Below are positions 1 to 5,412 of a stretch of DNA of 5,706 bases, in pieces (positions within the stretch are counted from its first letter, which is position 1; each line of letters starts with the position of its first letter). Both the position numbers and the translations under genes were made by a program. The DNA is taken from positions 1 to 5,706 of the forward strand of contig CALAZX010000304.1 of assembly GCA_937926555.1 (NCBI GenBank), in the 5' to 3' direction. The notes beneath the pieces were generated by a model. The model was not told the origin of the DNA. It ran no database searches and saw only the letters and a program-made list of their open reading frames with translations. The stretch comes from an uncultured Negativicutes bacterium (lineage in GTDB: Bacteria; Bacillota; Negativicutes; Acidaminococcales; Acidaminococcaceae).

Positions 1-1
1 T

Positions 2-2998
2 CCCGTTGTCACTTTCGACGGTGTGGACAAGGACGGCGCCAATGGCGTCATCAACGTGAGCTGGACAAATACCGGCATCACCACCGAGAACGGCGCAACG
101 CTGACATTGCGGCTGGATCCGGCGGAGAACGCCGACACCAACAGCTATACCGGTATCTATGCCGAGAACACCAATGATGTCAATGCTTACGGCGATCCCC
201 CGCTGGAGAACATCGCAAGCTACAGCAACACCATTTCGGCACCGCTGGATATCCAGGTGACCAACACGACGGCTTTCCCCGATTTCCTGGCGGCGGAATC
301 CGGCGCGACGGTCTATGCCTTCGGCCTCAGCGGTGAGAAGTCCACCCATGTGGACCAGACACTGGTACTGGAGAAAGATGTGAACATCACCCTGCTGAAC
401 CGGCTTGAACCGAAAGTCGTGGATCTGATGAAAAGTGACGGCACGGGATACAATCTGCTGTCGCTGGACAATACCGGCGTGGCCCTGCAGGTCAAGGGGG
501 ACACCACGGTGAACGGCACTTCGGAGACGGACCACGGCAGCATGTCGGGTATGCAGCTGCGGTCCAGGAACGGGGGCGCCGCCACCGCCGATTTCGGGAA
601 AAACGTGACTTTCAACACCCGGACGAAGAAAGAGGCCGCCAGAGGCATCGAGGTGGATGTGGCGGAAAACTCCAGCGGCTCGGTGACTGTAGGAGGGAAT
701 CTCAGCATCACCGCCAAGAGCGAAGCCGGATCCGCTTACGGCATCTCCCAGCGGATCGGGCCTGAGATCAGACTGGCCAGTGAAGATGGCACGCCAGTGG
801 ACTCCTCCCACACCACTTTCACCGTCCAGGGAGATACCCTGGTGGATGTATCTGCCGACAAACCCATCGAGGGCCCCGTGCCGGAAGGCGGGACCGATTC
901 ATCCAATCCGAAAGGTGTTCTGAGCGAGGCGGCCAACGGGGCAATCACCGACACCACTTTCCAGGGGAAACTGACTGTCCGGGCGCAAGGCCCCAAGCTG
1001 GCGGAAGGTATCCATGCGCTGGCTTACTCGGGCACCGTGAACATCACAGCCAACGGCCAGGTGGACGTTCTGGCCAGAGGGTCTGAGGAAATCACGGATG
1101 ACAGCACCATCGGTCTCTGGACACTGGCCAGGGGAACAGGCAAGTCCACTGTGCAGCTGAACAAAGGCGCCGATATCGTCGCCACCAACAGGGCGGTCTC
1201 CGTGACCAGCCGAAAGAACGGCGAAGCGGTGTCGGCACCGGGGGATCCGGCTGTGGCCACGGCGACCATACAGGGCGGACCGGTGCATCTGGTCTCCCTG
1301 AAAGCGCCGGAGGCTGACGGTACCCAGGACATCATGTCCGGCGCGATCTATGTGATGGGGGCCAACGCCACCGCCAATGTGAACATGGATGGCGGACACC
1401 CCGTCACGGTGGTGGGTGATGTGAAGAGCGCTTTCCACGGGCTGGTGAACCTGAAGCTGGATACGGAGGATTCCTCCCTGGACAGCAATCTGCTGGCCTA
1501 TAGCGGCTCCATCCAGAATGTCACCGTGGAGAAGGGTACTTTCATGGGCAGCACCTATGACAGCAGCGCCCTGAACGATCCGGAAAAGGCAGCCACTGTC
1601 AACCTGACTCTGAAGGATGCCATCTGGAACGTGCGCAGCTCCTCCATGAACCGCAACCTGGCGGCGGAGCATTCAGTGGTGAACTTGGCTTCCGCCACGG
1701 GTGGCGGCAACGGGGACGAGTACCAGACGCTCCGGGTGGTGAACCTCACCGGCGACCGGAACGGCTTCCTCATGGACATGGACCCCACGAAGAACAAGGA
1801 GAACTCCGACCGAATCCTGGTGTCCGGCGATTTCACCGGTGAGCATATCATCGGCCTGCGCCTGACGGAGGACGGGGATGTGAGCCCCGCACAGGGCACG
1901 GTGCTGGCGAAAGTGAAGAACAACAGCGGCACCTTCAAGGTGAGGGACCAGGAAGCCCCGCTGGTGTGGAAGCATTTCGAGCTGGGCACGAAAGCGGCGG
2001 AGAATGACGAGGCCGCTCCGGACCTCTATTCCACCGACTGGTACCTGAAGACCGCCCGGCTGGAAGATCCCACGGTACGTCCCACCACCATTGTCAGCAC
2101 GCTGCAGACGGCCCATGCCATGACCTACGGCACCTGGCGGGAGGAGGCGGGGAACTCCATGCTGCAGCAGCGGCTGGGGAATCTCCACGCCATGGAGGGG
2201 ACCGATGACGGCCTCTGGTTCCGCACGGAACACGGCAAGGACCGGAACAGCGGCGTCTTCTCCTACGACAACACCACCCACCGGTACCAGCTGGGTTACG
2301 ACCATCCCGCGGAGGTTGACGGCGGCCGCCGTTACAGCGGTCTGGCTGTCAGCTGGAGCAAAGGGGACGGCAGCTACGCCTACGGCAGCGGCGAACTGAA
2401 AGGCGCCGGGCTGAGCCTCTACACCACCACGGTGAAAGAAGACGGCAGCTACCTTGACACCATCCTGGACGTAGGCCGGTACAAGACGGACCTGAAAGGC
2501 CGGACCGGGGAGGGGGACATCTTCACCGGCTCCACCAAGGCGGGCACCATCTCCCTCAGCGGCGAATATGGCAAGAAGATCGCCATGGACAGAGGCCTGT
2601 ACTTCGAGCCCCAGGCACAGATGGTCCTGGGCATGATGCAGGGCAACGACTACACCACCTCCAACGGCATCAGCGTGGACAACAAGCGGATGTTCTCCGC
2701 CATCGGCCGTATCGGCTTCAATGTGGGCCAGGACCTGCCCGGCGACGGCAAAGGCCGGATCTACGCCAAGGTCAACGTGCTCCACGAGTTCGCCGGCAGC
2801 TACGACAACACGTTCTCCCTGGCCGGGCAGTCCGTGAAAGCGGAAAGCGACTACCGGGGCACCTGGCTGCGCTACGGCGTGGGCATGAACTGGAACCCCC
2901 CCACCGCCAGCCAGCTCCATCTGGACCTGGAGCGGACCTCCGGCGGCGACTTCACCCGGAAATGGCAGTGGAACGCCGGCATGAACTGGCGCTTCTGA
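2..2998 (+). CDS. Autotransporter (type Va secretion) protein, 3' part, 5' end outside window
   Basis: This is a large surface protein that exports its own passenger through a C-terminal outer-membrane beta-barrel. The frame is open to the left edge, so the start and signal peptide are not visible; the GTG at 23 is an internal Val codon. Numbering 998 residues from base 2: roughly 1-560 is a Gly/Asn/Thr/Val-rich passenger with repeated G-x-x-V rungs (about 166-400), as expected of a beta-helix. Residues about 570-690 resemble the pertactin-type passenger end (NLTGDRNGF, then DRILVSGDFTGEH). Residues about 695-727 look like the helical linker that plugs the pore. Residues about 738-998 are the barrel, opening with LWFRTEHGKD and ending WNAGMNWRF; a terminal Phe is the usual BAM recognition signal. 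Codon use is GC-rich. The passenger's function (adhesin, enzyme or other) cannot be told: I see no protease or lipase motif. The barrel assignment is very secure; the passenger fold is inferred. Confidence 0.93.
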   Translation, partial: PVVTFDGVDKDGANGVINVSWTNTGITTENGATLTLRLDPAENADTNSYTGIYAENTNDVNAYGDPPLENIASYSNTISAPLDIQVTNTTAFPDFLAAESGATVYAFGLSGEKSTHVDQTLVLEKDVNITLLNRLEPKVVDLMKSDGTGYNLLSLDNTGVALQVKGDTTVNGTSETDHGSMSGMQLRSRNGGAATADFGKNVTFNTRTKKEAARGIEVDVAENSSGSVTVGGNLSITAKSEAGSAYGISQRIGPEIRLASEDGTPVDSSHTTFTVQGDTLVDVSADKPIEGPVPEGGTDSSNPKGVLSEAANGAITDTTFQGKLTVRAQGPKLAEGIHALAYSGTVNITANGQVDVLARGSEEITDDSTIGLWTLARGTGKSTVQLNKGADIVATNRAVSVTSRKNGEAVSAPGDPAVATATIQGGPVHLVSLKAPEADGTQDIMSGAIYVMGANATANVNMDGGHPVTVVGDVKSAFHGLVNLKLDTEDSSLDSNLLAYSGSIQNVTVEKGTFMGSTYDSSALNDPEKAATVNLTLKDAIWNVRSSSMNRNLAAEHSVVNLASATGGGNGDEYQTLRVVNLTGDRNGFLMDMDPTKNKENSDRILVSGDFTGEHIIGLRLTEDGDVSPAQGTVLAKVKNNSGTFKVRDQEAPLVWKHFELGTKAAENDEAAPDLYSTDWYLKTARLEDPTVRPTTIVSTLQTAHAMTYGTWREEAGNSMLQQRLGNLHAMEGTDDGLWFRTEHGKDRNSGVFSYDNTTHRYQLGYDHPAEVDGGRRYSGLAVSWSKGDGSYAYGSGELKGAGLSLYTTTVKEDGSYLDTILDVGRYKTDLKGRTGEGDIFTGSTKAGTISLSGEYGKKIAMDRGLYFEPQAQMVLGMMQGNDYTTSNGISVDNKRMFSAIGRIGFNVGQDLPGDGKGRIYAKVNVLHEFAGSYDNTFSLAGQSVKAESDYRGTWLRYGVGMNWNPPTASQLHLDLERTSGGDFTRKWQWNAGMNWRF

Positions 2999-3007
2999 CA
3001 AGACAGG

Positions 3008-3060
3008 AGGCGGCGCGCGCCGGGCTGACGGTTCCGGACGTCACCGGCGGCCTGCCGCCT
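3008..3060 (+). other. Long imperfect hairpin right after the autotransporter stop codon
   Basis: Starting ten bases after the stop, three stem blocks pair in register: AGGCGGC (3008-3014) with GCCGCCT (3054-3060), GCCGG (3019-3023) with CCGGC (3044-3048), and TGACG (3026-3030) with CGTCA (3039-3043). They are separated by a small internal loop and a 2-base bulge and capped by an 8-base loop, giving 17 bp in all. A 12-bp palindrome CGGCGCGCGCCG lies within it (3011-3022). No T-run follows, so this is not a canonical intrinsic terminator. It may protect the 3' end of the mRNA or be a decayed terminator; its role is inferred. Confidence 0.5.
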
Positions 3061-3065
3061 CAATA

Positions 3066-3099
3066 CCGGGAATCCGCAGCCCCATCATCTGCGGCCCGG
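3066..3099 (+). other. Second hairpin in the autotransporter 3' untranslated region
   Basis: CCGGG (3066-3070) pairs with CCCGG (3095-3099) and CCGCAG (3074-3079) with CTGCGG (3089-3094), giving 11 bp with a 3-base bulge on the left arm and a 9-base loop. It begins six bases after the preceding hairpin, so the two would stack in one transcript. No T-run follows. Between this element and 3145 I see nothing recognisable. Confidence 0.45.
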
Positions 3100-3144
3100 A
3101 ACTCCGATCAACACTCTGAGACTGAAACAAGACCTTTACTCAAA

Positions 3145-3183
3145 GCTCCTGCGCAGGACGCACGGCGGATAAAGTGCGGGAGC
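3145..3183 (+). other. Third 3'-UTR hairpin with two alternative pairings
   Basis: GCTCCTGCGC (3145-3154) can pair with GTGCGGGAGC (3174-3183) as ten continuous pairs including two G-U. Alternatively CGCAC (3159-3163) takes over GTGCG (3174-3178) while GCTCC/GGAGC remains paired, bulging nine bases. The left arm also contains a perfect 12-bp palindrome, TCCTGCGCAGGA (3147-3158). No coding signal supports a gene here. Confidence 0.4.
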
Positions 3184-3189
3184 ATGCGA

Positions 3190-3258
3190 CAGAAACAAAA
3201 CAGACAATACATCAGACAACACTCCTACCCTGAGACACTCAACATCTCAACCTCTTTC
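3190..3258 (+). other. C-rich, G-poor, unstructured stretch before the terminator (rut-like)
   Basis: A hand count over about 66 bases gives about 23 C and 5 G, with no self-pairing that I can find. Such C-over-G single-stranded RNA is the kind of region Rho loads on. It could also simply be the spacer of a 3'-UTR RNA. No start codon with a ribosome site is present. This call is weak and rests on composition only. Confidence 0.25.
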
Positions 3259-3286
3259 GGGACCGGTTTATCCGGTCCCTTTTTTT
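3259..3286 (+). terminator. Strong intrinsic terminator ending the autotransporter transcript
   Basis: GGGACCGG (3259-3266) pairs perfectly with CCGGTCCC (3272-3279) around a 5-base loop and is followed by seven T residues (3280-3286). It lies 260 bases after the autotransporter stop and immediately ahead of the promoter of the next gene, so it separates the two transcription units. Confidence 0.93.
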
Positions 3287-3295
3287 ATGTGAATA

Positions 3296-3304
3296 TGGTA
3301 TAAT
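3296..3304 (+). promoter_or_regulatory. Extended -10 promoter for the AT-rich orphan gene
   Basis: TGGTATAAT (3296-3304) is a perfect TATAAT hexamer with the extended -10 TGn motif. No TTGACA-like hexamer is found 16-18 bases upstream, where the previous terminator's stem and T-run lie; extended -10 promoters can work without one. The predicted start is about 3311, giving a 5' leader of about 55 bases before the ATG at 3366. Confidence 0.7.
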
Positions 3305-3354
3305 CAAAAATGGCTGAAAATTTAAAATTTTATATGGGATGAAGATATGGAAAC

Positions 3355-3358
3355 GGAG
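3355..3358 (+). promoter_or_regulatory. Ribosome binding site that decides the start of the orphan gene
   Basis: GGAG sits seven bases before the ATG at 3366. The in-frame ATG at 3339 is preceded directly by GGG with no spacing and otherwise by AT-rich sequence, so it lacks a usable site. This favours the shorter protein. Confidence 0.65.
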
Positions 3359-3365
3359 TGATGGT

Positions 3366-4235
3366 ATGCTGACTATTGATGCGTATATAAAAAAGCGCAA
3401 AAAAGAGGATCGGTTGAATGAGTTTTCGTTTGAACAGAAATCCCAAAATATCCAAAAATGTGTAGAGTATATTTTCACATATTTCAACGAGTATCTGAAT
3501 CTCAGAGAGGATAATGAGAAGCAGATACAGTTGGACGGAAAGGTGAAAAAATATAAAACCAGGCTTAAAAAATCCGTATACAGCAGTGAATGTGTGGAAT
3601 GGGCGGTAGAGAACTACAGGGAGAACAGGAAAAAAATTGATAACTATATAAAGAAACGGATTAAAGAGCGTCCGGACTTTTATTTCTGCAATGAAGAGCA
3701 TGAGCTCCAGGCTTTTTCGAATGAGTGCCGCTTATTATGGATGAATGAGTTGACTTTCCTGCGGGAAACTGATGAGATGCTGTTCCGTTTTCTGAAAGAA
3801 CATTATCTGCTTGAGAGCGAAGCGGGGCTGAGTTATGACATTATCGACAGGGCAGTCGGCCCGGGAATCATACAGGACTGGATCTCCGAGACGTGGGAAA
3901 AATATAAAATCAGCATACCCGCATTTTGCGACAGCTGGAGAGACATGTTCTTTCTGGACCATACGTTATGGCCCGTCAGTCATAGAATAGAGACAACAGC
4001 GTTTTCAGAGGAAAGACCGTATGCGTATAATTACAGGCAATCGAAAAATGTGTTTAATATTGACGAGATATATCAAAAGTTTTCCTATAAGCCATTTTTA
4101 AAGAATCACAAAGAGGAACTAGAGATAGTTTTAATGGCATATTGGTGTATTTGCATTATGGGCGATCATGAATACTTGTTAGAGTATATGCCGGCTAAAT
4201 TTGAAGAAATCAAAAACAGAGATAAAGAACAGTAA
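3366..4235 (+). CDS. Unrecognised 289-residue, probably helical cytoplasmic protein (AT-rich orphan)
   Basis: I do not recognise the family. The product has no signal peptide, no membrane segment and no metal-binding or nucleotide-binding signature that I can identify. Residues 1-100 are very rich in Lys and Glu (opening MLTIDAYIKKRKKED) and look helical, possibly partly coiled coil. Residues 100-200 carry many aromatic residues and a short PG turn (about 165-166), and a more hydrophobic helix lies at about 250-275 (EIVLMAYWCICIMGDHEYLL). The start at 3366 is chosen for the GGAG seven bases upstream; an in-frame ATG at 3339 would add nine residues. Two hand-counted lines give 28% and 43% GC, against 63-73% in the flanking genes, and codons end mostly in A/T, so transfer from an AT-rich donor is likely. 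It has its own promoter and terminator and no partner gene. A role as an accessory or defence gene is possible but unsupported by any motif. Confidence 0.85.
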   Translation: MLTIDAYIKKRKKEDRLNEFSFEQKSQNIQKCVEYIFTYFNEYLNLREDNEKQIQLDGKVKKYKTRLKKSVYSSECVEWAVENYRENRKKIDNYIKKRIKERPDFYFCNEEHELQAFSNECRLLWMNELTFLRETDEMLFRFLKEHYLLESEAGLSYDIIDRAVGPGIIQDWISETWEKYKISIPAFCDSWRDMFFLDHTLWPVSHRIETTAFSEERPYAYNYRQSKNVFNIDEIYQKFSYKPFLKNHKEELEIVLMAYWCICIMGDHEYLLEYMPAKFEEIKNRDKEQ

Positions 4236-4245
4236 TGTTTTATGG

Positions 4246-4280
4246 CCTCAGTTTATGTTCAGACATAGACTGGGGTTTTT
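4246..4280 (+). terminator. Intrinsic terminator of the orphan gene
   Basis: A 13-pair stem forms between 4246-4258 (CCTCAGTTTATGT) and 4263-4275 (ACATAGACTGGGG), with two G-U pairs and a TCAG tetraloop. Five T residues follow, then ATTTT. It starts ten bases after the TAA stop. Its T-rich tail runs into the first hexamer of the candidate Pho box. Confidence 0.93.
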
Positions 4281-4282
4281 AT

Positions 4283-4321
4283 TTTACCTGCATTTAAAGT
4301 TCACTTCATATGGATTTAACA
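4283..4321 (+). promoter_or_regulatory. Candidate PhoP/PhoB box: four hexamers at 11-bp spacing
   Basis: Hexamers start exactly 11 bases apart: TTTACC (4283), TTAAAG (4294), TTCATA (4305) and TTAACA (4316). PhoP boxes in Firmicutes are TT(A/T/C)A(C/T)A repeats with about 5-base gaps, and PhoB boxes in Proteobacteria also have an 11-bp repeat. The last two hexamers match the consensus fully, the first has one mismatch and the second has two. The array ends nine bases before a -10 hexamer, in the place of a -35 element, as at known Pho-activated promoters, and the gene controlled is pstS. The match is by eye, and the first hexamer may just be the terminator tail. Confidence 0.5.
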
Positions 4322-4330
4322 ATCCCCCTG

Positions 4331-4336
4331 TATACT
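4331..4336 (+). promoter_or_regulatory. -10 element of the pst operon promoter
   Basis: TATACT differs from TATAAT at one position. No TTGACA-like -35 exists at the usual distance, and the candidate Pho box occupies that place, consistent with an activator-dependent promoter. The predicted start is about 4343, leaving a leader of about 175 bases. Confidence 0.55.
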
Positions 4337-4373
4337 GACCTTAGAGCCTGGAAACACAAGGCGGACATCATTT

Positions 4374-4491
4374 GCGGCCGCCGTATCGGGAGTCAGCGGG
4401 GAATCGGCGCATACCGGCAGAAGGCGGGACCGCCGCGTACAGACCGGATGGACTGATCCGACCTCCACTGCATCCCGATACGGACAGCCGC
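4374..4491 (+). ncRNA. Structured 5' leader of pstS (candidate cis-regulatory RNA)
   Basis: A perfect 11-bp inverted repeat, CCGTATCGGGA (4381-4391) and TCCCGATACGG (4473-4483), is extended outward by GCGGC/GCCGC (4374-4378 with 4487-4491) across a 2x3 internal loop. The enclosed 81 bases contain small hairpins: 4404-4407/4414-4417 (one G-U), GGCG/CGCC 4423-4426/4431-4434 with loop GGAC, and CGGAT/ATCCG 4445-4449/4456-4460. A competing pairing, GCGG 4396-4399 with CCGC 4433-4436, is also possible. The element ends 12 bases before the ribosome site of pstS. It does not match a riboswitch class I can recall. An alternative reading is a 103-bp element with 11-bp terminal repeats (MITE-like), but I see no target-site duplication. 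Confidence 0.45.
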
Positions 4492-4503
4492 TCATAACAA
4501 AAA

Positions 4504-4508
4504 AGGAG
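4504..4508 (+). promoter_or_regulatory. Ribosome binding site of pstS
   Basis: AGGAG lies nine bases before the ATG at 4518 and only two before an out-of-frame ATG at 4511, so it selects the pstS start. The core GGAG is complementary to CTCC at 4463-4466 in the leader, a 4-bp match that may be chance. Confidence 0.8.
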
Positions 4509-4517
4509 AGATGACAG

Positions 4518-5411
4518 ATGAAATTCGGTAAATTAGGTGTGGTACTCTGTGCGGCGGCAATCGCAATCGGTGCACTGGCAGGATGTGGCGGCGGTGCCGA
4601 CGGCGGCGCGAAAACCGCGGCAGGCAAAGACGGCGGCACGGTCCTGGCGGTAGGCAGCTCCGCGCTGCAGCCCCTGGCACAGCAGGCGGCCAAAGACTAC
4701 ATGAGCAAGAACAGCGGCGTGAAGATCACGGTCCAGGGCGGCGGCTCCGGCACCGGCCTGAGCCAGATCGCGGCGGGTTCCGTGCAGATCGGCAACTCCG
4801 ATGTCTTCGCGGAAGCCAAGAAGATCGACGCCAAGGACCTGGTGGACAACAAGGTGGCCGTTGTGGGCATGGGCCCCGTGGTGAACAAGGACGTGAAGGT
4901 TGACAGCGTCAGCCAGAAAGACCTGATCGGCATCTTCACCGGGAAGATCACCAACTGGAAGGAAGTCGGCGGCCAGGACCTGCCCATCGTGGTCATCAAT
5001 CGCGCTGAGGGTTCCGGCACCCGGGCCACTTTCGAAGAGTTCGGCCTGAAGAAGAACAAAGCCATGAAAGCACAGGAACAGGACAACTCCGGCGCAGTGG
5101 AGAAGATCGTCAGCTCCACCACCGCCGCCATCAGCTACCTGGCCTTCTCCTACTACAACGACAAGACCAAAGCCCTGAAGGTTGACGGCGTGGCCCCCAC
5201 CTCCGAGAATGTGGCAACCAACAGCTGGAAGATCTGGTCCTACGAGCATATGTACACCCGGAAGAACGCGGACAAGAACACCACGGACTTCATCAAATAC
5301 ATCATGAGCGATGATGTGCAGAAGAACCTGGTCCCCAAACTGGGCTACATCCCCGTGAACATCATGAAGTACCAGCGCGACGCCCAGGGAGCCATCTCTC
5401 CTGTGAAATAA
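4518..5411 (+). CDS. pstS: Phosphate ABC transporter substrate-binding lipoprotein PstS
   Basis: PstS captures inorganic phosphate outside the inner membrane and hands it to the PstCA permease. The 297-residue product begins with a lipoprotein signal peptide: a hydrophobic stretch at about 6-19, then lipobox LAGC with Cys23 as the lipidated residue. A Gly/Ala linker follows to about residue 40. Typical phosphate-binding family motifs follow in order: GSSALQPL (46-53), GGGSGTG (74-80), NSD (93-95), IFTGKITNWKEVGG (139-152), the phosphate-contacting RAEGSGTR (162-169), AAISYL (203-208) and LGYIPV (275-280). The length is normal for a Gram-positive-type PstS. The start is fixed by AGGAG nine bases upstream. 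It is the first gene of the operon, with pstC one base after its stop. Transcription is probably phosphate-regulated, given the candidate Pho box, and the long leader may add a second control. The binding fold extends to the end; nothing is missing. Confidence 0.95.
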   Translation: MKFGKLGVVLCAAAIAIGALAGCGGGADGGAKTAAGKDGGTVLAVGSSALQPLAQQAAKDYMSKNSGVKITVQGGGSGTGLSQIAAGSVQIGNSDVFAEAKKIDAKDLVDNKVAVVGMGPVVNKDVKVDSVSQKDLIGIFTGKITNWKEVGGQDLPIVVINRAEGSGTRATFEEFGLKKNKAMKAQEQDNSGAVEKIVSSTTAAISYLAFSYYNDKTKALKVDGVAPTSENVATNSWKIWSYEHMYTRKNADKNTTDFIKYIMSDDVQKNLVPKLGYIPVNIMKYQRDAQGAISPVK

Positions 5412-5412
5412 G

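Noticed and set aside
1673..3001. A 442-codon open frame on the minus strand opposite the autotransporter barrel, with another of 257 codons next to it (899-1672)
   Set aside because: The plus-strand frame encodes an unmistakable barrel. GC-rich codon bias suppresses stop codons on the opposite strand, and the antisense products are low-complexity His/Val/Ala/Gly-rich with no family features.
3110..3236. Short direct repeats: CAACACTC (3110-3117 and 3217-3224), each followed by CTGAGAC (3117-3123 and 3230-3236)
   Set aside because: Only 7-8 bases each with different internal spacing; no element boundary or target duplication fits.
2962..3303. A 113-codon plus-strand open frame starting inside the autotransporter end and crossing the 3' UTR
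   Set aside because: It runs through the hairpins and the terminator, has no ribosome site, and its predicted product has no recognisable features.
3287..4320. Search for insertion-sequence ends, attachment sites or target duplications flanking the AT-rich gene
   Set aside because: No convincing direct or inverted repeats were found at the edges of the low-GC stretch; the only shared word is ATATGG, which is too short to mean anything.
4463..4508. CTCC (4463-4466) in the leader complementary to GGAG (4505-4508) of the pstS ribosome site
   Set aside because: Four base pairs without extension is too little to claim sequestration; kept only as a detail for anyone modelling the leader.
4511..4531. 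A seven-codon upstream frame (ATG at 4511, TAA at 4529-4531) overlapping the pstS start
   Set aside because: Its ATG lies only two bases from AGGAG, too close for efficient initiation, whereas the pstS ATG is at nine bases. It is most likely chance.
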